Origin: Pseudomonadota bacterium
Lineage (GTDB): Bacteria > Pseudomonadota > Alphaproteobacteria > Rhizobiales > Segnochrobactraceae
DNA length: 15,072 bases
Reading direction: 5' to 3'
NCBI GenBank assembly: GCA_023442215.1
Contig: JAEZMP010000369.1
Span: 1 to 15,072, forward strand
The translations under genes and the position numbers were made by a program. The notes beneath the pieces were generated by a model that worked only from the letters and a program-made list of their open reading frames with translations, was not told the origin of the DNA and searched no databases. Below, piece after piece: positions 1 through 6,710 of this stretch (positions are counted from its first letter, which is position 1; every line of letters begins with the position of its first letter).

Positions 1-216
1 GGCCACATCACCGCCTGCGAGCCGAGGGCAAGCTGGCCCGGCTGGGACACGGTGCACGCGCTGATCCCGGAGGCCGGCATGCAGGATCTGATCCTCGACG
101 TTCGATCGGCGAGCGCCGGCGTCGGCGTATTCCGCGCCGTCTTCCACCACCTCGCCGAGGTGGAGCCTCGGCTTGCCGCCGAGATCGCAGAGCGCCGCCG
201 GCGGGATGCCGCGTAA
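1..216 (+). CDS. Elongation factor G-like GTPase, C-terminal end (5'-truncated by window)
   Basis: Frame 1 is open from the first base to TAA at 214-216 and encodes the last 71 residues of a larger protein. The segment G-W-D at residues 14-16, then LIPEAGMQDL (21-30) and LRS-like VRSASAGVGVF (34-44), followed by FHHLAEV (48-54), matches the C-terminal domain of translation factor GTPases of the EF-G family, where this end usually reads P...LRS.T.G.G.F...FDHL.EV. The usual D of FDH is an H here (FHH). The tail after the domain is arginine-rich (AERRRRDAA). Length and divergence from canonical EF-G suggest an EF-G paralogue (EF-G2/FusA2-like) rather than the housekeeping fusA, but the G domain lies outside the window, so this cannot be settled here. 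No clear intrinsic terminator follows; there is only a run of seven A directly at the stop codon. Confidence 0.72.
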   Translation, partial: GHITACEPRASWPGWDTVHALIPEAGMQDLILDVRSASAGVGVFRAVFHHLAEVEPRLAAEIAERRRRDAA

Positions 217-429
217 AAAAACCGCGTTTCGCCGCAATCGCACCGGAATAAAGCAGGTCCTGAAGCGTAATACCGCAGAGCTGGACCGTGCCGCGCAGTT
301 CGCCCGATCGCTGAGCGCGCGCGGACCAGCGCGAGCACGGACCGCAAGACCATATCCCGTCCGGATCGCCTCGATCCGAACCGCGCGGATGGGGTCGAAC
401 ACGCGAAGCGGAGCGAGGGAGCCACTCCA
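217..429 (+). other. Intergenic region before msrP
   Basis: These 213 bases hold no convincing gene; the short open frames crossing them have no recognisable product. The stretch must contain the msrP promoter if that gene has its own, but I see no -35/-10 pair good enough to call. The 3' end carries the msrP ribosome-binding site GAGGGAG at 415-421. Confidence 0.5.
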
Positions 430-1449
430 ATGCTGATCAAGCGTCCACGCCGGTGGGAGATCCCGGAATCCGAGGCGACCCCCGAGGCCGTGTTCTTCGG
501 CCGCCGCCGCTTCCTGAAGGGCGCCGCCGCCATCGCCGCCGCCACCACGGCGCTCGGCGCCCCGCAGGCCGACGCGGCGAGCTTGTTCGGCAATCTGTTC
601 GGCAGCGACGACAGCGCCAAGCCCGCGGCGCCGGAGGCGCCCGATCCGACCGCCGACCTCTATCCCGCCAAGCGCAACCCCGCCTTCACGCTCGACCGCG
701 CGGTGACGCCCGAGCCGGTCTCGTCGACCTATAACAACTTCTACGAGTTCGGCACTTCGAAGGGCATCTATCGCGACGTCGCCTCACTGCGAACCCGGCC
801 CTGGACCGTGGAGATCGCGGGCATGGTGGAGACGCCGCGCACCGTTGGCATCGACGACCTGATCCGCGCGATGCCGCTGGAGGAACGGCTCTACCGCCAC
901 CGCTGCGTCGAGGCGTGGTCGATGGCGGTGCCTTGGACGGGCTTCCCGCTTTCCAAGCTCGTGGAATACGCCAAGCCGCTTTCGGGCGCGACCTACGTGC
1001 GCATGGAAACCTTCCTCGATACCGCCATGGCACCGGGGCAGAAGGCGCCGTTCTATCCGTGGCCCTATGTGGAGGGGCTGACCATGGCCGAGGCCACCAA
1101 CGACCTCGCCTTCATGGTCACCGGCGTCTACGGCAAGCCGCTCCTGAAGCAGTTCGGCGCGCCGCTGCGCCTCGCGGTGCCGTGGAAATACGGCTTCAAG
1201 TCGGTGAAGTCGATCGTGCGCCTCACCTTCACCGACAAGCGGCCGGAGACGTTCTGGGAAAGCCTGCAATCCTCGGAATACGGCTTCTGGGCCAACGTCA
1301 ATCCGGCGGTGCCGCACCCGCGCTGGAGCCAGGCGACCGAGGAAGTGATCGGCACCGGTGAGCGCGTCCCGACCCAGATCTACAACGGCTACGGCCCCGA
1401 GGTGGCGGGTCTCTACAAGGACCTCGGCTCCGAGCAGCTGTTCATGTGA
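430..1449 (+). CDS. msrP: Protein-methionine-sulfoxide reductase catalytic subunit MsrP (YedY), Tat-exported molybdoenzyme
   Basis: This 339-residue protein matches the MsrP family (E. coli MsrP is about 334 residues). MsrP is a periplasmic molybdopterin enzyme that reduces methionine sulfoxide in envelope proteins, taking electrons from the membrane haem protein MsrQ. A twin-arginine signal is visible (RRRFLK at 25-30, then an Ala-rich hydrophobic stretch to about residue 49, ending ADA). The oxidoreductase molybdopterin-binding fold follows, with YNNFYEFG at 101-108 and RCVEAWSM at 158-165; C159 is the expected Mo ligand and the only cysteine. PWKYGFKS (251-258) and HPRWSQAT (296-303) are also typical of the family. 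ATG 430 is preceded by GAGGGAG at 415-421 (8-nt spacing). No msrQ gene lies within the 1 kb downstream, where it often sits, so the electron donor must be encoded elsewhere. A low-complexity linker (about 51-76) follows the signal. Confidence 0.95.
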   Translation: MLIKRPRRWEIPESEATPEAVFFGRRRFLKGAAAIAAATTALGAPQADAASLFGNLFGSDDSAKPAAPEAPDPTADLYPAKRNPAFTLDRAVTPEPVSSTYNNFYEFGTSKGIYRDVASLRTRPWTVEIAGMVETPRTVGIDDLIRAMPLEERLYRHRCVEAWSMAVPWTGFPLSKLVEYAKPLSGATYVRMETFLDTAMAPGQKAPFYPWPYVEGLTMAEATNDLAFMVTGVYGKPLLKQFGAPLRLAVPWKYGFKSVKSIVRLTFTDKRPETFWESLQSSEYGFWANVNPAVPHPRWSQATEEVIGTGERVPTQIYNGYGPEVAGLYKDLGSEQLFM

Positions 1450-1508
1450 CGCTTTGTGACGGCCGTCGCCACACGCCGCGTTTGCCGCAGTAGCCTCCGC
1501 TCCCTTGT

Positions 1509-1542
1509 CGTCATAACGTCATGAGCAGGCCGTCATAAAGTC
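1509..1542. repeat. Imperfect direct repeat CGTCATAA(C/A)GTC, 22-bp spacing
   Basis: CGTCATAACGTC at 1509-1520 recurs as CGTCATAAAGTC at 1531-1542 (11 of 12 identical), exactly 22 bp apart, about two helical turns. A third partial copy, CGTCATGA, lies at 1517-1524. The same pentamer in the opposite orientation (TGACG) occurs at 1447-1451 and 1457-1461, across the msrP stop. Such spacing could bind a protein along one face of the helix, but the second copy also overlaps the hairpin at 1526-1548. Confidence 0.4.
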
Positions 1543-1556
1543 GGCCTGAGCTCTTT
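1526..1556 (+). terminator. Candidate intrinsic terminator after msrP
   Basis: CAGGCCG (1526-1532) pairs with CGGCCTG (1542-1548) to give a 7-bp stem with a 9-nt loop. It is followed by AGCTCTTTT, with the T-run starting about 5 nt after the stem. It lies 77 nt after the msrP stop. The stem is short and the T-run is offset, so it may terminate only weakly. Confidence 0.45.
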
Positions 1557-2001
1557 TGCACCGGTATCCGAACGGGCCGAACGGATGGGCCGCGCGCGTA
1601 TTCTTGCGCCGCGACACGACCGTGCCGGCCGGTCCGGGATCAGCGGGAAGAAGGCTCCATCGTTCGAGGCCGGGCAGGCTCGCCCGGCAGGAACCAGCGG
1701 CCGCGCGGTTCGGCCGGCAGCACGAAGGCGACGCGGCGCGCGAGGGGGGCGTGCGCCGATGCCGCCGGCGTGCGTTGTTTTGGGGGGCAGGATGACGACA
1801 TCGAGACCGATCTCGCACGCAGCCTTCGGGAAGGGCTCCGGAGCGCCGCAGCCCGACACGCGCGCACGCCATGGCCGCGCCGTTTCGTCGGAGGCCGCGG
1901 AAGCGGACCCGCCCGCCGCCTGACGCACCGGGCCGGCCTGCGCCATGCCGCCCGCCTTCTCGCCGATCCCGCCTTCTCCGATCTCGCGCTAGAGTTCGCC
2001 C
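1557..2001. other. Gene-poor spacer between msrP and the ABC transporter operon
   Basis: From the msrP stop to the permease start there are 552 bases without a convincing gene. Several open frames of 75-137 codons exist on both strands, but they are Arg/Pro/Ala-rich in the way expected of random GC-rich DNA, and none shows a domain I recognise. On the minus strand two overlapping frames around 1640-1870 carry stretches that look more protein-like (for example DVVILPPKT in one and VAFVLPAEP in another). This could be a frameshifted remnant of an old leftward gene, but that is weak. The promoter for the transporter should lie here. Confidence 0.4.
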
Positions 2002-3747
2002 ATGGCCCTGCAATTCCCAGTCCTGCGCCCGCGCGGCATGCGCTATGTCCCCAACCTGTGGGACCTGTTCGCCTTCGTCCTGGTGTTCGGGACGCTGATC
2101 CTTCTGTCGCGCGGCGCCGAGCAGACGCTGGTGCCGCTGACGCAGATGCAGCAGACCCAGATCTCGCTCGATCCGGCGATGCTGCCGGAATATGCGCTGC
2201 GCACCACGCTGCGGATGCTGCTCGCCATCGTCGCTTCGCTGGTGTTCACCTTCATCTACGCCACCATCGCCGCCAAGAGCCGGCGCGCCGAGATGGTGTT
2301 GATCCCGTTCCTCGACATCCTGCAGTCGGTGCCGGTGCTGGGCTTCCTGTCCTTCACCGTGGTCGGCTTCATGAACATGTTCCCGGGGCAGGTGCTGGGC
2401 GTGGAACTCGCGGCGGTGTTCGCGATCTTCACCAGCCAGGCCTGGAACATGACCTTCAGCTTCTACCAGTCGCTGAAGACGCTCCCGACCGATCTGGTCG
2501 AGGCCTCGCGCTCGTTCCGCCTGTCGCCGTGGCAGCGGTTCTGGCGGCTCGAGGTGCCGTTCTCGATGCCGGGCCTCGTCTGGAACACGATGATGTCGAT
2601 GTCGGGCGGCTGGTTCTTCGTGGTCGCCTCCGAGGCGATCTCGGTCGGCAACACCACCTACACGCTGCCGGGCATCGGTTCCTACGTCGCGCTCGCCATC
2701 GACCAGAGCAACCTGCCGGCGATCGGCTACGCCGTGCTGGCGATGCTCGTGATCATCCTGATCTACGACCAGGTGCTGTTCCGCCCGCTGGTGGCTTGGG
2801 GCGAGAAGTTCCGCTTCGAACAGTCCACGAGCGGACAGGTGCCGCGTTCCTGGCTGCTCGACGCCATCAAGCGCACCGCCGTGTTCCAGAAGATGCTGGA
2901 GCCGCCGGCGGCCGCGCTGCGCTGGGCCGCGAGCCTGCGGCTGCTGCCGCCGCTGCCGAAACGCTCGATCCGCACGCAGGCCGTCGAGCGCGTCTGGTCG
3001 CACCCGTGGGTCGACAGGCTGTGGATCGTCGCCGTGGCGGCCGGCACGCTCTACATCGCTTACGAGATCGTGGCCTATATCCACTCGGAGCTCGGCATCC
3101 ACGAGGTGATCACGACGCTCGGCCTCGGCGTTCTCACCTTCATCCGCGTCGTGGTGCTGATCGCGCTCGCCACGCTGATCTGGGTTCCGATCGGGGTGTG
3201 GATCGGCCTGCGCCCGAAGGTCGCCGAGGCGGTGCAGCCGGTGGCGCAGTTCCTGGCCGCGTTCCCGGCCAACATCGCCTTCCCGTTCTTCGTGGTCGTG
3301 ATCGTCCACTTCCACCTCAACCCGGACATCTGGCTGAGCCCGCTGATGGTGCTCGGCACCCAGTGGTACATCCTGTTCAACGTCATCGCGGGTGCGAGCG
3401 CCTATCCGACCGACCTCAAGGAGGCGGCGTCGAGCTTCCACATCCGCGGCTGGAACTGGTGGCGGAAGGTGATCCTGCCGGGCGTGTTCCCGTATTATGT
3501 CACGGGCGCGCTGACCGCCTCCGGTGGCTCGTGGAACGCCTCGATCGTGGCGGAGGTGGCGAGCTGGGGCGACGACAAGCTCTCCGCCCACGGCCTCGGC
3601 GCCTATATCGCGAACGCCACCAGCGCCGGCGACTATCCCCGTATCGTGCTCGGCATCGCGGTGATGTCGCTGTTCGTCATCCTGTTCAACCGGCTCCTGT
3701 GGCATCCGCTGTTCAGCTATGCCTCGCGCCGCCTGCGTCTCAACTGA
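2002..3747 (+). CDS. ABC transporter permease with two fused membrane domains (NitT/TauT-like family)
   Basis: This 581-residue integral membrane protein contains two complete BPD_transp_1 permease units in tandem, so one polypeptide could supply both transmembrane halves of the transporter. The first unit spans about residues 20-275 and has its EAA coupling loop at about 167-190 (EASRSFRLSPWQRFWRLEVP). The second spans about 335-575 with its loop at about 474-497 (EAASSFHIRGWNWWRKVILP). These loops contact the ATPase encoded immediately downstream. Units are joined by a polar linker (about 270-335). Sequence style is that of the nitrate/sulfonate/bicarbonate class, but the substrate is not evident. 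ATG 2002 is the most 5' start: an in-frame TAG lies at 1990-1992, and only a weak purine patch (TAGAG, 1990-1994) precedes it. The stop overlaps the ribosome-binding site of the ATPase gene, so the two form an operon. No substrate-binding protein gene is adjacent. Confidence 0.93.
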   Translation: MALQFPVLRPRGMRYVPNLWDLFAFVLVFGTLILLSRGAEQTLVPLTQMQQTQISLDPAMLPEYALRTTLRMLLAIVASLVFTFIYATIAAKSRRAEMVLIPFLDILQSVPVLGFLSFTVVGFMNMFPGQVLGVELAAVFAIFTSQAWNMTFSFYQSLKTLPTDLVEASRSFRLSPWQRFWRLEVPFSMPGLVWNTMMSMSGGWFFVVASEAISVGNTTYTLPGIGSYVALAIDQSNLPAIGYAVLAMLVIILIYDQVLFRPLVAWGEKFRFEQSTSGQVPRSWLLDAIKRTAVFQKMLEPPAAALRWAASLRLLPPLPKRSIRTQAVERVWSHPWVDRLWIVAVAAGTLYIAYEIVAYIHSELGIHEVITTLGLGVLTFIRVVVLIALATLIWVPIGVWIGLRPKVAEAVQPVAQFLAAFPANIAFPFFVVVIVHFHLNPDIWLSPLMVLGTQWYILFNVIAGASAYPTDLKEAASSFHIRGWNWWRKVILPGVFPYYVTGALTASGGSWNASIVAEVASWGDDKLSAHGLGAYIANATSAGDYPRIVLGIAVMSLFVILFNRLLWHPLFSYASRRLRLN

Positions 3748-3760
3748 GGAGCGCGCATCC

Positions 3761-5098
3761 ATGCTCGACAAGCCCGGCAAACTTCCCTCCTCCGGCCTTC
3801 TCGTCGATATCGAAGGCGTGCGTCAGGCGTTCCGCAAGGGCGACAAGGGCGAGCACGTCGTGCTCGACGATGTCGACCTCCAGATCGCCAAGGGCGAGAT
3901 CGTCGGCCTGCTCGGCCGCTCCGGTTCCGGCAAGTCCACGCTGCTGCGCATCGTCTCCGGCCTCGTGCCGCCGACCACCGGCAAGGTGGAATGGTGCGGC
4001 GAGCCGGTGACCGGCCCCTGCGAGGGGCTGTCGATGGTGTTCCAGAGCTTCGCGCTGTTCCCGTGGCTGACGGTGCTGGAGAACGTGGAGATCGGCCTGG
4101 AGGCGCAGGGCATTCCCGCCGCCGAGCGCCGCAAGCGCGCGCTGGAGGCGATCGACTTGATCGGTCTCGACGGCTTCGAATCCGCCTATCCGAAGGAACT
4201 GTCCGGCGGCATGCGCCAGCGCGTCGGCTTCGCCCGCGCGCTCGTCATCCATCCGAAGCTGATGCTGATGGACGAGCCGTTCTCCGCTCTCGACGTGCTG
4301 ACGGCGGAAACGCTCCGGACCGACATCATCGAGCTTTGGGGCGACGGCAAGCTGCCGATCGGCTCCATCCTGATGGTGACCCACAATATCGAGGAAGCGG
4401 TGCTGATGTGCGACCGCATCCTGATCTTCTCGGTCAATCCCGGCCGCGTCGCCGCGGAGATCAAGGTCGACTTCCCCCATCCGCGCGACCGGCTCGACCC
4501 GGCCTTCCGCCAGATGGTGGACGACATCTACGCCCGCATGACCAACCGTGCCGGCGAGGAGGAAGCGCGCCGCCTGTCCGGCTCGCATCACGAGACGCAT
4601 CACGCCAGCATCGCGACGCCGCTGCCGCCGGTGTCCACCAACATGCTGGCGGGCCTGCTCGAGGAGATCGCCGCCGCCCCCTATAACGGCCACGCCGACC
4701 TGCCGCACCTAGCCGACGACCTGCAGCTCGAAGCCGACGAACTGTTCCCGATGATCGAGGTGCTGCAGATGCTCGGGCTCGCCGACATGGCGGACGGCGA
4801 CGTCAAGATCTCGGAGGCCGGGCGCCACTTCGTCGAATCCGACAACGACGGCCGCAAGCGGCTGTTCCGCGAGCGCCTTGCGACGCGGGTGCCGCTCGCC
4901 GCGCTGATCAAGAAGGTGCTCGACGAGCGGCCGAGCCACCGCGCGCCCTCGTCGCGCTTCCTGCACGAACTCGACGACCACATGTCCGAGACCTATTCGG
5001 AACGGTCGCTGAAGGCAGCGGTGGCCTGGGGCCGCTACGCCGAACTCTATGCCTACGACGACGAGACCGAGGAGTTCAGCCTGGACGATCCGGGCTGA
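3761..5098 (+). CDS. ABC transporter ATP-binding protein with C-terminal AAA-associated domain
   Basis: This 445-residue protein powers the fused permease encoded just upstream. The N-terminal nucleotide-binding domain (about 12-265) is complete: Walker A GRSGSGKST (52-60), Q-loop glutamine 95, signature LSGGMRQR (147-154), Walker B LMLMDE (167-172) and H-loop His 208 in VTHNIEEA. It resembles SsuB/TauB/NrtD ATPases. After a His/Ser/Thr-rich linker (about 272-293), residues 294-445 match the AAA-associated C-terminal domain found on some ATPases of this class: a small, probably winged-helix-like module with LLEEIAAAPYNGHADLPHLA and ISEAGRHFVE, probably regulatory. ATG 3761 was chosen over the upstream in-frame ATG 3719 because GAGGAG at 3746-3751 lies 9 nt before it, overlapping the permease stop (3745-3747). 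The upstream start would place 29 nt inside the permease gene. Confidence 0.94.
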   Translation: MLDKPGKLPSSGLLVDIEGVRQAFRKGDKGEHVVLDDVDLQIAKGEIVGLLGRSGSGKSTLLRIVSGLVPPTTGKVEWCGEPVTGPCEGLSMVFQSFALFPWLTVLENVEIGLEAQGIPAAERRKRALEAIDLIGLDGFESAYPKELSGGMRQRVGFARALVIHPKLMLMDEPFSALDVLTAETLRTDIIELWGDGKLPIGSILMVTHNIEEAVLMCDRILIFSVNPGRVAAEIKVDFPHPRDRLDPAFRQMVDDIYARMTNRAGEEEARRLSGSHHETHHASIATPLPPVSTNMLAGLLEEIAAAPYNGHADLPHLADDLQLEADELFPMIEVLQMLGLADMADGDVKISEAGRHFVESDNDGRKRLFRERLATRVPLAALIKKVLDERPSHRAPSSRFLHELDDHMSETYSERSLKAAVAWGRYAELYAYDDETEEFSLDDPG

Positions 5099-5099
5099 T

Positions 5100-5210
5100 C
5101 GGCCGGCCGCGCACCGAAAGGCCGGCCGGGCGGACACGTCCGCTCCGGCGGCGGGAAATTCCGCCCGGTTTCAAGGCCTTGCGAAGCGTGCGGCCGCGCG
5201 GCGCGCTTCG
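5100..5210 (+). repeat. Cluster of GC-rich inverted repeats after the ABC operon
   Basis: Directly after the ATPase stop, CGGCCGGCC (5100-5108) pairs with GGCCGGCCG (5120-5128), a 9-bp stem with an 11-nt loop. Two weaker inverted repeats follow: GCGGA...TCCGC near 5130-5143 and GGCGG...CCGCC near 5148-5164. Another strong one is CGAAGCG (5182-5188) with CGCTTCG (5204-5210), extendable inward by 3 pairs including one G-T. None is followed by a T-run. They could act as 3' mRNA stabilisers or factor-dependent termination signals. GC-rich DNA makes such stems common, so individual significance is uncertain. Confidence 0.4.
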
Positions 5211-5261
5211 GCGCGGATGGAACATGCGCTATGATCGCCCGGAAACGGGGGGAGGCGCGAC

Positions 5262-5840
5262 ATGCTCGACAGGCTGATCGGCAACTGGGTCTATGGCGGG
5301 TTCCTGGCGGGGGTGCTGCTGCTGGTGCTCGGCCCCGTCCTGACGGGCGGCTGGCCGGCATCGCTGGCCTCGGCCTACCTGCTGCTTCCGGTCTACATGC
5401 TGCACCAGTACGAGGAACATGACGGCGACCGGTTCCGCCGGTTCGCGAACGAGACCGTCGGTCACGGCGTCGAGGTACTGTCGCGCGGCTTCGTGTTCCT
5501 GGTCAACATCCCCGGGGTTTGGGGCACCATCGCCGTCTCGCTCATCCTGGCCTATGCGGTCCACCCGGGCTTCACGCTGATCGCGGTCTATCTGGTGCTC
5601 GTCAACGCCCTCGCCCACATCGCTCAGGCGGTCAAGATGCGGCGCTACAATCCGGGCCTCGCCACCGGCGTCGTGCTGTTCCTGCCGGCCGGCGTGTTCG
5701 CGCTCGTCGAGACCCAGCGCGGTGGCGGCGGCACGCTGGCGATGCACATCGTCGGCCTCGTGGTCGCGATCGGCATCCACGCCGGGATCGTCGCCCATGT
5801 CCGGCGCCGGCTGCACGCCCACGGCCACGCCCACGCCTGA
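5262..5840 (+). CDS. HXXEE domain-containing membrane protein
   Basis: This 192-residue polytopic membrane protein has the family-defining H-x-x-E-E motif at H48-Q-Y-E51-E52, directly followed by another His, at the end of a hydrophobic segment. About five transmembrane segments are apparent (roughly 10-30, 75-100, 103-125, 133-150 and 158-180). A second conserved-looking patch, NALAHIAQAVKMRRYNPG, sits at 115-132. The biochemical role of the family is not established; the motif suggests metal or catalytic chemistry within the membrane, but that is inference. The C-terminus is basic and histidine-rich (RRRLHAHGHAHA, 181-192), which could bind metal. ATG 5262 has a good ribosome-binding site, GGAGG at 5251-5255, 6 nt upstream. 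The gene stands alone between the ABC operon and a convergent leftward gene, with only 43 nt to that gene's stop. Confidence 0.85.
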   Translation: MLDRLIGNWVYGGFLAGVLLLVLGPVLTGGWPASLASAYLLLPVYMLHQYEEHDGDRFRRFANETVGHGVEVLSRGFVFLVNIPGVWGTIAVSLILAYAVHPGFTLIAVYLVLVNALAHIAQAVKMRRYNPGLATGVVLFLPAGVFALVETQRGGGGTLAMHIVGLVVAIGIHAGIVAHVRRRLHAHGHAHA

Positions 5841-5883
5841 GCGGCGGCTCTCCGTAGCCGAAGCGAAACCGGCCGGGGCGCGG

Positions 5884-6705
5884 TCAGCCGCCGTGGACGA
5901 GGTGATGCAGCGCGATCCCGCTGGTGGTCGCGACATTGAGGGAATCGAACGCCTGCATCGGGATGCGCACGGTGCGGGCGCGGGCGAGCAGCGCCGCCGG
6001 CAGCCCCGGCCCCTCCGCCCCGAGCAGCAGGGCGGCGCGGGGCGGCGGAGCGAGGCGCGCCAGCGTTTCCTCCCCGCCGGGAGAGAGGGCGATCACCTCG
6101 AAGCCGGCCGCGCCGAGAAGATCGATCATCGCATCGCCGTCCGCGACGGGCGCAAACGGCACCGCCAGCACACCCCCCGCGGAGACCCGGATCGCCTTGC
6201 GATAGAGCGGATCGCAGCTCCCCCGGTCGACGAGCACGAGGCCGGCGCCGAACGCGGCGGCGTTGCGGAAGATGCCGCCGACATTGTCGTGGTTGGCGAG
6301 CCCGACGAGCCCGACCACCAGTGCCCGGGGCGGCAGCGCGGCGAGCGCGGACGCCGCATCCGGCGCAGCCCCCTTGAGGCCGACGGCGAGAATGCCGCGA
6401 TGGATCGGGAAGCCGACGATAGCGTCCATCACCGCCGGCGCGGCGCCGTAGACCGGCACGCCGGGCGGCACCCGGTCGATCAGCCCGCCGAGGCGCGGCA
6501 CCCGGTCGGCGGCGATCAGCACCGAGGCAAGCGCGAAGCGGCCGCGGGCGAGCGCGACATCGAGCACCACCTCGCCTTCGATGACGAAACGGCCGTCGCG
6601 GCCGACGAGATCGCGCTCCCGCACGTCGCGATAATCGGCCACGCGCGGGTCGTCGGCTTCCGTAACCGGGATCACCTCCCGTACGGGAGGACGGACCGGC
6701 CGCAT
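5884..6705 (-). CDS. TrmH/SpoU-family RNA 2'-O-ribose methyltransferase
   Basis: This 273-residue protein carries the SPOUT methyltransferase signature of TrmH/SpoU enzymes, which transfer methyl from S-adenosylmethionine to the 2'-OH of a tRNA or rRNA nucleotide. Motif 1 is NHDNVGGIFRNAAAFG at 138-153 (N141, R147). Motif 2 is LLLGAEGPGLP at 227-237 (E231). Motif 3 is RIPMQAFDSLNVATTSGIAL at 247-266 (S255, N257). The N-terminal part (about 15-105, RERDLVGRDGRFVIEGEVVL) looks like the substrate-binding domain that precedes the catalytic knot. The RNA target cannot be named. I chose ATG 6705, 5 nt after the stop of the upstream exporter gene, which implies an operon and probable translational coupling. 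A GTG at 6675 is an alternative, but GGAGG directly abuts it, too close to act as its ribosome-binding site. A perfect 16-bp palindrome overlaps the early codons. Its 3' end converges with the HXXEE gene. Confidence 0.92.
   Translation of the reverse strand: MRPVRPPVREVIPVTEADDPRVADYRDVRERDLVGRDGRFVIEGEVVLDVALARGRFALASVLIAADRVPRLGGLIDRVPPGVPVYGAAPAVMDAIVGFPIHRGILAVGLKGAAPDAASALAALPPRALVVGLVGLANHDNVGGIFRNAAAFGAGLVLVDRGSCDPLYRKAIRVSAGGVLAVPFAPVADGDAMIDLLGAAGFEVIALSPGGEETLARLAPPPRAALLLGAEGPGLPAALLARARTVRIPMQAFDSLNVATTSGIALHHLVHGG
6675..6690. repeat. Perfect 16-bp palindrome at the start of the methyltransferase gene
   Basis: CCTCCCGTACGGGAGG reads identically on both strands. It lies 15-30 nt inside the methyltransferase gene as called from ATG 6705, and its last bases on the minus strand give GGAGG directly abutting the in-frame GTG at 6675. 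It may be a DNA-binding site or an mRNA hairpin at the 5' end of the gene, or chance. Confidence 0.5.
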
Positions 6706-6710
6706 TCCGC

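Noticed and set aside
1519..3780. Long minus-strand open frame (about 750 codons) opposite the ABC permease
   Set aside because: It mirrors the GC-rich third positions of the permease on the + strand; the translation is His/Asp/Arg-rich low complexity with no domain.
1770..4010. Long + strand open frame (about 746 codons) overlapping the permease in another frame
   Set aside because: Arg/Ala/His-rich shadow; the permease frame has clear membrane segments and EAA loops.
5206..5235. CTTCGG with TATGAT as a promoter for the HXXEE gene
   Set aside because: The -10 is fair and spacing is 18 nt, but the -35 is poor and falls in a GC hairpin; not enough to call.
5841..5883. Short stem (CGGCT/AGCCG near 5845-5860) as a bidirectional terminator between convergent genes
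   Set aside because: Only 5 bp and no T-run on either strand.
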